From the NCBI GenBank assembly GCA_002256345.1, contig NKIY01000003.1, positions 558,001-622,000 on the forward strand: a stretch of 64,000 nt of DNA, read 5' to 3'. Shown piece after piece: positions 1 to 8,843 of the stretch. Under the pieces are notes generated by a model. That model was not told where the DNA came from, did no database searches, and was given only the letters and a program-made list of their open reading frames with translations. A program made the translations under genes and the position numbers. The DNA is from Bradyrhizobiaceae bacterium PARB1 (GTDB lineage: Bacteria > Pseudomonadota > Alphaproteobacteria > Rhizobiales > Xanthobacteraceae). The stretch's first letter is position 1. Every line of letters starts with the position of its first letter.

Positions 1-192
1 ACCGAGTTCGGTACCGAGCTTTTGGCCGACGATGCGCGCATTGATGTCTGCCGAGCCGCCGGGAGCAAAGGCAACAATCATCCGGACCGGACGAGCCGGG
101 TAGTCGTCCGCTGCATGCAAAGGGGATTGAGCGAAGGTCACAACTGCCGTGACACCAATCAGACGCCGCGCAATATCCGTAAGTTTGGTCAT
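1..192 (-). CDS. TctC/Bug-type periplasmic solute-binding protein (N-terminal part)
   Basis: Only the first 64 codons lie in the window; the rest runs off the left edge. The start is the ATG at 192, preceded by a GGGAGGAAAA ribosome site. Residues 1 to about 33 form a signal peptide (basic start, hydrophobic core, then HAAD). The mature protein opens with YPARPVRMIVAFAPGGSADI, the standard N-terminus of tripartite tricarboxylate transporter binding proteins (TctC/Bug family), which capture carboxylates or related small molecules in the periplasm. It is the last visible gene of a minus-strand set with the dehydrogenase and the RraA-like aldolase, so it probably delivers their substrate. No TctA or TctB membrane subunit is visible on this side. 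Confidence 0.85.
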   Translation of the reverse strand, partial: MTKLTDIARRLIGVTAVVTFAQSPLHAADDYPARPVRMIVAFAPGGSADINARIVGQKLGTELG

Positions 193-258
193 TTCGATTT
201 TCCTCCCCAGGAACATGATTGACCGTCTCGTTCTAACGAAGATCGGTCGGTCTGACGG

Positions 259-1161
259 TCAAACCGCTTTCATCTTGGCGGCGATGGCGTCTATCGCTGC
301 CTTGTAGTCAGGCGGTTCGATACCCTTGCAATCGTCCTTGAGCCCGAGTTCGGCCTTCCATCGCAGTCGCGCCGCGACGGCACGCGCCATGACTGGCTCG
401 ATACCGGCATCCGCCACCGCCTCCGCCGACATTTCGAGTTCTTCAGCGCGTCGTTTGGCGTGGATAATCCCGGACGGAATCAGGCTCTCGACCGTATCCA
501 TCCATGGCCGCGCCAGGGTCTTCGATGCAGAGGCGAGAACGATCTCATCGATGCCATAGTAGCGAGCTGCGAGAAGCATTTCGTCGGTCAGCGCTTCGAT
601 ACCCTTGATCAACACCGAGCGAAGAATCTTGATCCCCGAGGCCCGGCCGAGTTCATCGCCGACGAATTCGATCCGCATTCCCCACGGATTGAGCAGATCG
701 CGCACGCGCTCGCCGGCCGCGCCGCTCGACAGGATCGGCATCGCATATCCGTTTTTCGGCGTGCCCTCGATCGAGGCGTCGCCGACCAATGCGCCGGTGG
801 CCGTCAGGCGCTGTGCTACACCGATCTTGATTTTTGGCGTCGCGGACGCGAAGTCGACGAAGGTATGGCGCGGGGTCAGACAGGGCGCGAAAGCGGCAGC
901 GCTTTCCAGCGACACCGATCCCGGCGTCACGCTGACGATCACATCGGCTACGTCGGCAAGTTCCTGATTCGAGCGGACCAGCGTGACCCCGGCTTCTTCG
1001 GCCCGTCGCTGCATCAGGTCCCTGTAAGGACCATCGAACGCGTATTTGTCGTAGCAATGTATCGCGTCGAGCCCCGCCTTGCGAAGCCCTGCACCGAGCG
1101 TACTACCGATCTCGCCATAACCGACGAGACCGAGCTTGAACTGAACACCGGCTTCCGCCAT
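259..1161 (-). CDS. NAD(P)-dependent beta-hydroxyacid dehydrogenase-like protein with DUF1932 C-terminus
   Basis: 300 aa, ATG at 1161. Residues 9-30 form a Rossmann fold with GYGEIG at 14-19, as in 6-phosphogluconate/3-hydroxyisobutyrate dehydrogenases. The central IEGTP stretch (131-135) corresponds to the substrate-binding segment of that superfamily, and Lys178 in GIKIL is the likely catalytic lysine. The C-terminal half (about 190-265) resembles the DUF1932 helical domain found in a poorly characterised branch. It probably oxidises a 3-hydroxy acid or reduces a 3-oxo acid in the cytosol. It lies 41 bp downstream of the RraA-like aldolase gene and upstream of a TctC-type binding protein, which suggests one catabolic operon. 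The exact substrate cannot be told from sequence. Confidence 0.8.
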   Translation of the reverse strand: MAEAGVQFKLGLVGYGEIGSTLGAGLRKAGLDAIHCYDKYAFDGPYRDLMQRRAEEAGVTLVRSNQELADVADVIVSVTPGSVSLESAAAFAPCLTPRHTFVDFASATPKIKIGVAQRLTATGALVGDASIEGTPKNGYAMPILSSGAAGERVRDLLNPWGMRIEFVGDELGRASGIKILRSVLIKGIEALTDEMLLAARYYGIDEIVLASASKTLARPWMDTVESLIPSGIIHAKRRAEELEMSAEAVADAGIEPVMARAVAARLRWKAELGLKDDCKGIEPPDYKAAIDAIAAKMKAV

Positions 1162-1202
1162 CGTTTTCTCCCTGAAGCCGCGCGCTTTTCGTCGCTGGCC
1201 GG

Positions 1203-1817
1203 TTACTTGGCGTATGCACCTATGTAGGTGCCGTCCCGAACGCTCTGCAGGATCATCTCTTCCTTGTTCGCCTGAGCCTGCACCGCCTCCAGAAGGTCGC
1301 CGGCAACGGATGGCGAAAACGCGACGACTCCGTCTTCGTCACCGACGACGATGTCGCCGGGATTGACGACCATGCCGCCAATCGAGACGGGGACATTCAT
1401 CGCACCAGGACCGTTCTTGTAAGGGCCGCGATGAATGGCCGCGCGAGCAAAGACGGGAAAGTCCGAACTGGAAAGGATAGCCGCGTCGCGCACGGCGCCG
1501 TCGATCACCAGGCCAGCCGCGCCGCGCGTTTGCGCAATCAAAGCCATGATCTCGCCGACCAGTGCCCGGCTCGTGTCGCCACCGCCATCGACGACGAGAA
1601 CGTCACCCGGCTGAAACAGATCGAGCGCCTGATGAATTGTGCGGTTGTCGCCGGACGCCGTCTTGATCGTGAAGGCCACGCCGGACATCACGCCACCGCG
1701 GTGGAAATGGCGGAGTCCTACCGCGCCAGGCAAACGATCGAGATTGTCACTGATCAAGGCCGTCGGCGTCGCGCTGAACAGCGCTGCAATGTCCTTGGCG
1801 GAGGCTGATGCCTGCAT
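1203..1817 (-). CDS. RraA-family protein, likely 4-hydroxy-2-oxoacid aldolase
   Basis: 204 aa from the ATG at 1817, which has a GGGAG ribosome site 7 bases upstream; an in-frame upstream start at 1847 lacks one. The fold is that of RraA / HMG-CHA aldolases. The aldolase motif can be traced: Gly88-Glu89 of VGEIMA, Asp106, then Arg110-Asp111 in DGAVRD, which in 4-hydroxy-4-methyl-2-oxoglutarate aldolases bind the substrate and the divalent metal. True RraA RNase E inhibitors lack this set, so an aldolase or oxaloacetate-decarboxylase role is favoured. It is the first gene of an operon with the DUF1932 dehydrogenase and the TctC-type protein, facing a GntR regulator. Substrate unknown. Confidence 0.8.
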   Translation of the reverse strand: MQASASAKDIAALFSATPTALISDNLDRLPGAVGLRHFHRGGVMSGVAFTIKTASGDNRTIHQALDLFQPGDVLVVDGGGDTSRALVGEIMALIAQTRGAAGLVIDGAVRDAAILSSSDFPVFARAAIHRGPYKNGPGAMNVPVSIGGMVVNPGDIVVGDEDGVVAFSPSVAGDLLEAVQAQANKEEMILQSVRDGTYIGAYAK

Positions 1818-1984
1818 GTGTTTTCTCCCTTGAGGAAGAAAGTACAAAAAAAATACAATATGTCAATCAAATCGAGTTAATCCAGAAAACAGAGATGTTT
1901 TAGTACGAAAAACAAACAATTCTGTTTCCGCAAGCTTTCCTCTAAATGGTTTTGGTTGAACGGTTTTCGGGGACAGGCGCCTGG
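1818..1984. promoter_or_regulatory. Divergent promoter region between RraA operon and GntR gene
   Basis: This AT-rich stretch separates the two divergent transcripts. On the minus strand a TTGACA hexamer (1866-1861) is followed after 16 bases by TACTTT (1844-1839), a plausible sigma-70 promoter for the aldolase operon; the spacer contains a run of eight T. The GntR protein probably binds here, but no clean palindrome was identified. Confidence 0.45.
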
Positions 1985-2662
1985 ATGGGACGAGGGCAAG
2001 ACAAAGCGTACGATATCTTGCGGCAACGTCTGGTCGGCGGACACTACCTGCCCGGGTTTCATCTACGTGAGGAAGCACTGGCCCTGGAGTTCGATGTCAG
2101 CCGGACGCCCATACGTGCTGCGCTCAAGCGGCTGGTCGAGGATGGCCTCGCGACCGCGGATGCCGGCCAGGGCATCCATGTCGCGACCTGGAGCGAGGCG
2201 GATATCGAAGAGACCTTCCGGATCCGCATTTTGCTGGAGCCGCATGCTGCAGAACTCGCAGTCCAGCGCGGCGGCGACGCGCTCGTCGCACGTCTCGAGG
2301 CCTGCAACGCGAAAATGGAGCAGGCAATCACGCAGCGCGGAGCTGTCGCAATCATTCAGGAAACAAATCGAGACTTCCACCAGACATTGCTGGAATTCTC
2401 CGGAGCTCCGCGGCTACGGGCAATCCTTCAACCGATGATCGACATGCCCATCGTCATACGGTCCTTCTTTCTCTACTCTCCCGACGAATTGACGCAGAGC
2501 CTCAACCAGCATCGCGACATTACATTTGCAGCACGCGCAAGGGACGGCTTGCTCGGCATGAATGCGATGCAATTGCACCTACGGATGTCGCATGCGCGTG
2601 TGCTGCGCCACCGCCGGGAAATGTCTGCCAGTGCTCGTCAGCAATCTCCGGAGAACGGCTGA
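1985..2662 (+). CDS. GntR-family (FCD subfamily) transcriptional regulator
   Basis: 225 aa if translation starts at the ATG at 1985, which has GGGGACAGG upstream; an in-frame ATG at 1946 would add 13 residues but has no clear ribosome site. The N-terminal 70 residues are a winged helix (AYDILRQRL, then LREEALALEF and SRTPIRAALKRL). The rest is an alpha-helical FCD ligand domain with IRILLEPHAAELA and DFHQTLLEFSG, the latter holding conserved Asp/His metal-ligand positions. It is transcribed divergently from the RraA-dehydrogenase-TctC operon, the usual arrangement for a local repressor relieved by a carboxylate effector. The effector is not predictable. Confidence 0.85.
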   Translation: MGRGQDKAYDILRQRLVGGHYLPGFHLREEALALEFDVSRTPIRAALKRLVEDGLATADAGQGIHVATWSEADIEETFRIRILLEPHAAELAVQRGGDALVARLEACNAKMEQAITQRGAVAIIQETNRDFHQTLLEFSGAPRLRAILQPMIDMPIVIRSFFLYSPDELTQSLNQHRDITFAARARDGLLGMNAMQLHLRMSHARVLRHRREMSASARQQSPENG

Positions 2663-2721
2663 TACTTCGCTCCCGAGCCGCCGCTGAACAAGGCCGGCAG
2701 GGCAACGGATCGCCCAGAAGA

Positions 2722-2757
2722 AAAGGCCGGGATTGCTCCCGGCCTTTCTTGTTTTTT
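2722..2757. terminator. Bidirectional rho-independent terminator
   Basis: A perfect 11-bp stem (AAAGGCCGGGA, 2722-2732, with TCCCGGCCTTT, 2737-2747) has a 4-base loop. It is followed by CTTGTTTTTT on the plus strand and by TTTTCTTCT when read on the minus strand. It sits between the convergent GntR and glpV stop codons and can end both transcripts. Confidence 0.9.
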
Positions 2758-2770
2758 CAGGAAGCTCGCC

Positions 2771-4564
2771 TCAGTTCGCCGAAGCGCGCTTCTGCGGAGG
2801 CGTCGCGGGCCACGACTTGATCAGCGTGTCGTAGTCCACCGTCTCGCCCTTCGGCTTCTCATTGGCCAGCTTGCGCTGCGGCGCGATGTTGCCGTCCTTC
2901 GCGGACTTGTTGTACCAGAACTCCGCGCTCTCCTTCTTGTTCAGCTTCGGTCCGCATTCGCCCTGAACCTTGGAGCGTTCAAGACGTTCGAGCACCGAAT
3001 CCTGCGCCGCGGCCAGCGAGTCCATCGCCGCCTGTGGCGTCTTCGCACCCGACGACGCATCGCCGATGTTCTGCCACCAGAGCTGCGCGAGCTTCGGATA
3101 ATCCGGGATGTTGTTGCCGGTCGGCGACCACTGCACACGGGCCGGCGAGCGATAGAACTCGACCAGACCGCCCAGCTTCGGCGCACGCTCGGTGAATGAC
3201 TTGTCCCAGATGTCGCTCTCGCGGATGAAAGTGAGACCGACATGGCTCTTCTTCAGTGACACCGACTTCGAGGTGATGAACTGCAGATAGAGCCATGCCG
3301 CCTTGCGGCGATCCGGCGGCGTCGACTTGAGCAGCGTGCCCGAGCCCACGTCCTGATAGCCGAGCTTCATGCCATCCTTCCAATAGGCCCCCTTCGGCGA
3401 AGGAGCCATGCGCCACTTCGGCGTACCATCGGCGTTCATCACCGGCAGACCTGGCTTCACCATGTCAGCGGTGAAGGCGGTGTACCAGAACATCTGCTGG
3501 GCGATGTTACCCTGCGCCGGCACCGGACCCGACTCCGAGAAGGTCATGCCTTGCGCCTGCGGCGGGGCATATTTCTTCATCCAGTCGAGATATTTGACGA
3601 TGGAATAAACCGCAGCGGGACCGTTGGTGTCGCCGCCGCGCTCGATCGATGAGCCGACCGGACGGCAGCCTTCCATGCGGATGCCCCATTCATCGACGGG
3701 CAGACCGTTCGGCAGGCCCTTGTCGCCATTGCCGGCCATCGACAGCCAGGCATCGGTGAAGCGCCAGCCGAGCGACGGGTCTTTCTTGCCATAGTCCATA
3801 TGGCCATAGATCTTGGTGCCGTTGATTTCCTTGATGTCGTTGGTGAAGAAATCGGCGATGTCTTCATAGGCCGACCAGTTCACGGGCACGCCGAGATCGT
3901 AGCCATACTTGGCCTTGAACTTGGCCTTGTATTCGGGATTGGTGAACCAGTCGTACCGGAACCAGTAAAGGTTGGCGAACTGCTGATCGGGCAACTGATA
4001 CATCTTCTTGTCCGGCGCGGTCGTGAAGGACGTGCCGATGAAGTCCTTGACGTCGAGCGTCGGGCTGGTGACGTCCTTGCCCTCACCCATCATGTAGTCG
4101 GACAGCGCGATGGTCTGGCCATAGCGGAAATGCGTGCCGATCAGGTCGCTATCGTTGATCCAGCCGTCATAGACATTCTTGCCGGACTGCATCTGCGTCT
4201 GCAGCTTCTCAACCACGTCACCTTCCTGGATCAGGTCGTGCTTCAGCTTGATGCCGGTGATTTCGGAGAATGCTTTCGCGAGCGTGCGCGATTCGTATTC
4301 ATGCGTGGTGATGGTTTCGGAGACGACGTTGATCTCCATGCCCTTGAACGGCGCAGCGGCCTTCTCGAACCACTGCAATTCCTTGAGCTGGTCGGCCTTC
4401 GACAGGGTCGACGGCTGGAATTCGCTGTCGATCCACTTCTGGATGGTGGCGTCATCCGCCTTCGCCGGCGCTGCGAGCAGCGCGGTGGCGGCGATCAGCG
4501 CACAGGCGCTGGTCATCATGATGCGGCGCGTCGGGCGACGGGCCTGAGTGGTCAGATGCCTCAT
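2771..4564 (-). CDS. glpV: Glycerol ABC transporter, periplasmic binding protein
   Basis: 597 aa from the ATG at 4564, which follows GGGAGGAAGTA; the upstream in-frame ATG at 4651 would run into the gap after the DUF2160 gene and lacks a ribosome site. Residues 1-37 are a long signal peptide (basic RRPTRR, hydrophobic core ending LLAAPAKA). The mature protein is an extracellular solute-binding protein family 1 member of about 560 residues, unusually long, as is characteristic of the rhizobial GlpV glycerol-binding protein. It is the last gene of the minus-strand glpD-S-T-P-Q-DUF2160-V operon. The assignment rests on this gene order as much as on sequence. The strong terminator at 2722-2757 closes the operon. 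Confidence 0.85.
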   Translation of the reverse strand: MRHLTTQARRPTRRIMMTSACALIAATALLAAPAKADDATIQKWIDSEFQPSTLSKADQLKELQWFEKAAAPFKGMEINVVSETITTHEYESRTLAKAFSEITGIKLKHDLIQEGDVVEKLQTQMQSGKNVYDGWINDSDLIGTHFRYGQTIALSDYMMGEGKDVTSPTLDVKDFIGTSFTTAPDKKMYQLPDQQFANLYWFRYDWFTNPEYKAKFKAKYGYDLGVPVNWSAYEDIADFFTNDIKEINGTKIYGHMDYGKKDPSLGWRFTDAWLSMAGNGDKGLPNGLPVDEWGIRMEGCRPVGSSIERGGDTNGPAAVYSIVKYLDWMKKYAPPQAQGMTFSESGPVPAQGNIAQQMFWYTAFTADMVKPGLPVMNADGTPKWRMAPSPKGAYWKDGMKLGYQDVGSGTLLKSTPPDRRKAAWLYLQFITSKSVSLKKSHVGLTFIRESDIWDKSFTERAPKLGGLVEFYRSPARVQWSPTGNNIPDYPKLAQLWWQNIGDASSGAKTPQAAMDSLAAAQDSVLERLERSKVQGECGPKLNKKESAEFWYNKSAKDGNIAPQRKLANEKPKGETVDYDTLIKSWPATPPQKRASAN

Positions 4565-4619
4565 TACTTCCTCCCATTTGTTCAGGCCGGGATTATCCCG
4601 TGCCTGCAGTCCAGGCCGG

Positions 4620-4949
4620 TCAGACGGTGCGGAAAATTCCCACCGCCGCAACCAGCGAAATCAGAGTGGCGAACCAGAGATTCGAGATCTCAAAACCTTC
4701 CTCGCCAATCGGCAGCGTCGCGATCGGATCGGAGCCCATAAAGGCGATCCAGAGCAGATGAATCACCGCGGCCGTGATCAGCGACAGGAACAGGCGATCG
4801 CCACGCGTGGTCGGGATGCGCAGGATGCCGATGCGCTCGGCTTCGGGATAACGGACGGCGAGAACCGTCATGGTGGCCAGCATGATCGCAATCGCCGCAA
4901 AGAAGATCGCGGTCGGCGGCGTCCAGGCCATCCATGCAATGTGATCCAT
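4620..4949 (-). CDS. DUF2160 small membrane protein of the glycerol ABC operon
   Basis: 109 aa with an ATG at 4949. Three hydrophobic segments are visible (about residues 12-33, 53-75 and 92-108), matching the DUF2160 family, which is almost always encoded between glpQ and glpV. Its role is not established; it may be an accessory subunit or assembly factor of the permease. It starts 9 bp after glpQ, so it is translated as part of the operon. Confidence 0.85.
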   Translation of the reverse strand: MDHIAWMAWTPPTAIFFAAIAIMLATMTVLAVRYPEAERIGILRIPTTRGDRLFLSLITAAVIHLLWIAFMGSDPIATLPIGEEGFEISNLWFATLISLVAAVGIFRTV

Positions 4950-4958
4950 GATTGCCTC

Positions 4959-5764
<806 letters not shown>

Positions 5765-5768
<4 letters not shown>

Positions 5769-6667
5769 GCCGCGCCCTCCGTCTTGGCGCGGTCGGCGCT
5801 GGCATTGGTCATCACGGTGTAGAATACCCAGCAGACGATCAGCACGATCAGGTTATAGACCAGCGACAGCGCCGCGGCCTTGCCCAGATCGAACTGACCT
5901 AGCGCGATCTTGACGAGTTCGATGGAGACAAAGGTGGTGGAATTTCCGGGCCCACCGCCGGTGACCACGAAGGGCTCGGTATAGATCATGAAGCTATCCA
6001 TGAAGCGCAGCAGCACGCCGATCAGGAGCACGCGGTTGAGCTTCGGCAACTGGATGGCGCGAAACACCGCCCAGCGCGATGCGCCGTCGATCTGGGCTGC
6101 CTGGTAATAGGCGTCCGGTATCGATTTCAGGCCGGCGTAACAGAGCAACGCGACGAGGCTGGTCCAGTGCCAGACATCCATCACGATGACGGTGGCCCAG
6201 GCGTCGAACTCATTCGACACGTAATTGTAGTCAACGCCGAGCGAGTTCAGCGTGTAGCCGAGCAAGCCGATATCGGGGCGACCGAAGATCTGCCAGATGG
6301 TGCCGACCACATTCCATGGAATCAGCAACGGCAGTGCGAGGATCACGAGGCAAGCAGCGACGCGCCAGCCCTCGCGCGGCATCGACAACGCAACAATGAT
6401 GCCGAGCGGCACTTCGATGGCCAGAATGATCGCAGAGAAAGCGAGATTGCGCGCGAGGGACGCAAGGAAACGGCCGCCGAGGTCGCTGGAGGGATCGAGC
6501 AGTTCCTTGAACCAGCCGACACCGTTCCAGAAGAACTGGTTGTTACCGAACGTGTCTTGCACCGAATAATTCACCACCGTCATCAGCGGCAGCACCGCCG
6601 AGAAGGCAACGATGAGGAACACCGGAAGGACGAGGAACCAGGCCTTGTTGTTGACGGTCTTGTCCAT
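5765..6667 (-). CDS. glpP: Glycerol ABC transporter permease
   Basis: 300 aa from the ATG at 6667; a GTG one codon earlier (6670) is also possible. A MalF/UgpA-type sugar permease with about six membrane spans and the EAA loop IPDAYYQAAQIDGASRWAVF (about 191-210). Its start overlaps the glpT stop (TGATG) and its stop overlaps the glpQ start (ATGA), so the three are tightly coupled. It partners with GlpQ in the inner membrane. Confidence 0.88.
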
Positions 6668-7752
6668 CACTGCGCCCCCTCGATGAGACGGCTGTTCGCG
6701 TAAACATGCACCCGTGCAGGATCGAACACCAATCCGACATCGTCGCCGGAGATGGAGAATCCATCCGGCACGCGGGCGGCGAATCTCACACCACCGATAC
6801 GAACCTGGGCGAAACGGATGCGGCCGAGATCGTCGATGCGCTCGACCTGCGCGGTGAGAAGATCTGGCGCGGACGTCGCCACGTGAACGAATTCAGGACG
6901 GATCCCGACTTCGATCTTCGCGCCTGCCGGCAACGCGTCATAGCTGCTGTTGAGTCCGATGGCGTGGCCGCCAATCCAGGCCTGCCGGCCGCTCACTTCG
7001 GCGGGCACAATATTCATGCCGGGCGAGCCGATGAAATAGCCGACGAAAGTGTGCGCAGGCTTGTCGAACAGTTCCTGCGGCGTGCCGGATTGCACGACGC
7101 GGCCGTCATGCATCACGACCACCGTATCGGCGAAGGTCAGCGCCTCGGTCTGATCATGCGTCACATAGATCATGGTGAGATCCAGCGCGCGGTGGAGCGC
7201 CTTCAACTTCGAGCGCAGCTCCCACTTCAGTGCGGGATCGATCACCGTCAGCGGTTCGTCGAACAGTACGGCGGCGACATCGCTGCGGACAAGACCGCGG
7301 CCGAGCGAGATTTTCTGCTTGGCATCCGGCGTCAGCCGCGTCGCCTTGCGATTGAGATAGGGCGTGAGATCGAGCAATTCGCCAATCTCGGCGACACGGG
7401 CATCGATCTGCGGCTTCGGCATGCCGCGATTCTTGAGCGGGAACGCAAGGTTCTCGCCCACGGTCATGGTGTCGTAGATCACCGGAAACTGGAACACCTG
7501 CGCGATATTGCGCTTCTGGGTCGGCAGCGACGTGACGTCGTTGCCGTCGAACAGGATCTGGCCGCGCGTCGGCGTGACGATGCCGGAGATCATGTTGAGC
7601 AGTGTGGTCTTGCCGCAGCCGGACGGCCCGAGCAGCGCATAGGCGCCGCCCTGCCGCCAGGTCATGGAGATCGGCTTGAGCGCAAACGATTCCGGATCGG
7701 CATCGTTGCCGCTATAGGATTGCGCGAGATCGACGAGATCGATACGGGCCAT
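6667..7752 (-). CDS. glpT: Glycerol ABC transporter ATPase with degenerate signature motif
   Basis: 361 aa. A MalK-type ATPase with a C-terminal TOBE-like regulatory domain. Walker A is GPSGCGKTT (42-50), Q-loop AQVFQF (84-89), Walker B VLFDEP (162-167) and switch His199 in YVTHDQTEA. The ABC signature is abnormal: LTPDAKQ at 140-146 replaces LSGGQ, and the D-loop reads TVIDP. GlpT can therefore bind and hydrolyse ATP at its own Walker site, using the signature of GlpS, but cannot complete the second site. Its start is 2 bp from the glpS stop. It is the partner of GlpS on the cytoplasmic face of GlpPQ. Confidence 0.9.
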   Translation of the reverse strand: MARIDLVDLAQSYSGNDADPESFALKPISMTWRQGGAYALLGPSGCGKTTLLNMISGIVTPTRGQILFDGNDVTSLPTQKRNIAQVFQFPVIYDTMTVGENLAFPLKNRGMPKPQIDARVAEIGELLDLTPYLNRKATRLTPDAKQKISLGRGLVRSDVAAVLFDEPLTVIDPALKWELRSKLKALHRALDLTMIYVTHDQTEALTFADTVVVMHDGRVVQSGTPQELFDKPAHTFVGYFIGSPGMNIVPAEVSGRQAWIGGHAIGLNSSYDALPAGAKIEVGIRPEFVHVATSAPDLLTAQVERIDDLGRIRFAQVRIGGVRFAARVPDGFSISGDDVGLVFDPARVHVYANSRLIEGAQ

Positions 7753-7754
7753 GT

Positions 7755-8843
7755 TTACGCTCCCTTCGCCATGTCGGGAGCGGCGACCAGCCGGTCGCTG
7801 CCGTCGAAGACAAACAGATTGGCGGGATCAAGCACGGCGTCGAGCATGTGGCCGGGCTGGAATTCATGCACGCCCTGCAACACCGCCACCCAGTTCGACG
7901 CATCGCGCTTGAGATGGACGAAGCTTTCCGACCCGGTGATTTCGGTGACAGTGACTTCGGCCGGAAATGCGTGACGCCCGGCGATGCCACTGGCGAGTTC
8001 GAGCTGATGTGCGCGGAAGCCGACACGATAGGCACCGTCCCCGAGCGCCGCATAGAGACCGGACGCCGGCGCATTGGCACCGCCGGCATAATGCACCTGT
8101 CCGCCCTTCTTCTCGATGGCGACCAGATTTAGAGGCGGGTCGGAAAACACCTCGGCGGCCTTGAGGGTCTCCGGATGGCGATAGACTTTCGATGTCACGC
8201 CATGCTGCAACACCTCTCCTTCCCAAAGGCAAACGGTGCTGCCGCCAAGCAGGAGCGCTTCGGAAGGCTCGGTCGTCGCATAGACGAAGATGGCACCCGA
8301 GGCCTCGAAGATTTTCGGCAGCTCGGTGCGCAATTCCTCACGGAGCTTGTAGTCGAGATTGGCGAGCGGCTCGTCGAGCAGCACGAGATCGGCGCCCTTC
8401 ACCAGCGCGCGCGCAATCGCGGTGCGCTGTTGCTGACCGCCGGAGAGTTGCAGCGGCGTGCGTTTGAGATACGGTTCGAGCTTGAGCAGTGCCGCGGCCT
8501 CACGGACGCGCGTCTCGATCTCGGCCTTCGGCTTGCCCTGCACACGCAGCGGCGAGGCGATGTTCTCATAGACCGTCAGCGACGGATAATTGATGAACTG
8601 CTGATAGACCATCGCCACCGAACGCTTGCGGATGTCGATGCCTGTGACGTCCTTGCCGTCCACCAGCACGCGGCCCTGTGCCGGCTTGTCGAGGCCGGCA
8701 AGCAACCGCATGATCGAGGTCTTGCCGGCCAGCGTTGGCCCAAGCAATACGCTGAGGCTGCCACGCTCCAGGGTCAGCGAAACGTCGCGAATGGTCGTAA
8801 CGCCGTCCACCATCTGCGAGACATGATCGAGCGTAACGCTCAT
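7755..8843 (-). CDS. glpS: Glycerol ABC transporter ATPase with canonical signature but altered H-loop
   Basis: 362 aa from the ATG at 8843, which overlaps the glpD stop by four bases; an upstream in-frame start at 8978 lies inside glpD. Walker A is GPTLAGKTS (35-43), signature LSGGQQQR (133-140), Walker B LVLLDEP (153-159) and D-loop ANLD. At the H-loop the usual THD is replaced by Thr-Thr-Glu (YATTEPSEAL, Thr191), so the switch histidine is missing. A C-terminal TOBE/OB-like region follows from about 240. It pairs with GlpT to energise glycerol uptake. Confidence 0.9.
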   Translation of the reverse strand: MSVTLDHVSQMVDGVTTIRDVSLTLERGSLSVLLGPTLAGKTSIMRLLAGLDKPAQGRVLVDGKDVTGIDIRKRSVAMVYQQFINYPSLTVYENIASPLRVQGKPKAEIETRVREAAALLKLEPYLKRTPLQLSGGQQQRTAIARALVKGADLVLLDEPLANLDYKLREELRTELPKIFEASGAIFVYATTEPSEALLLGGSTVCLWEGEVLQHGVTSKVYRHPETLKAAEVFSDPPLNLVAIEKKGGQVHYAGGANAPASGLYAALGDGAYRVGFRAHQLELASGIAGRHAFPAEVTVTEITGSESFVHLKRDASNWVAVLQGVHEFQPGHMLDAVLDPANLFVFDGSDRLVAAPDMAKGA

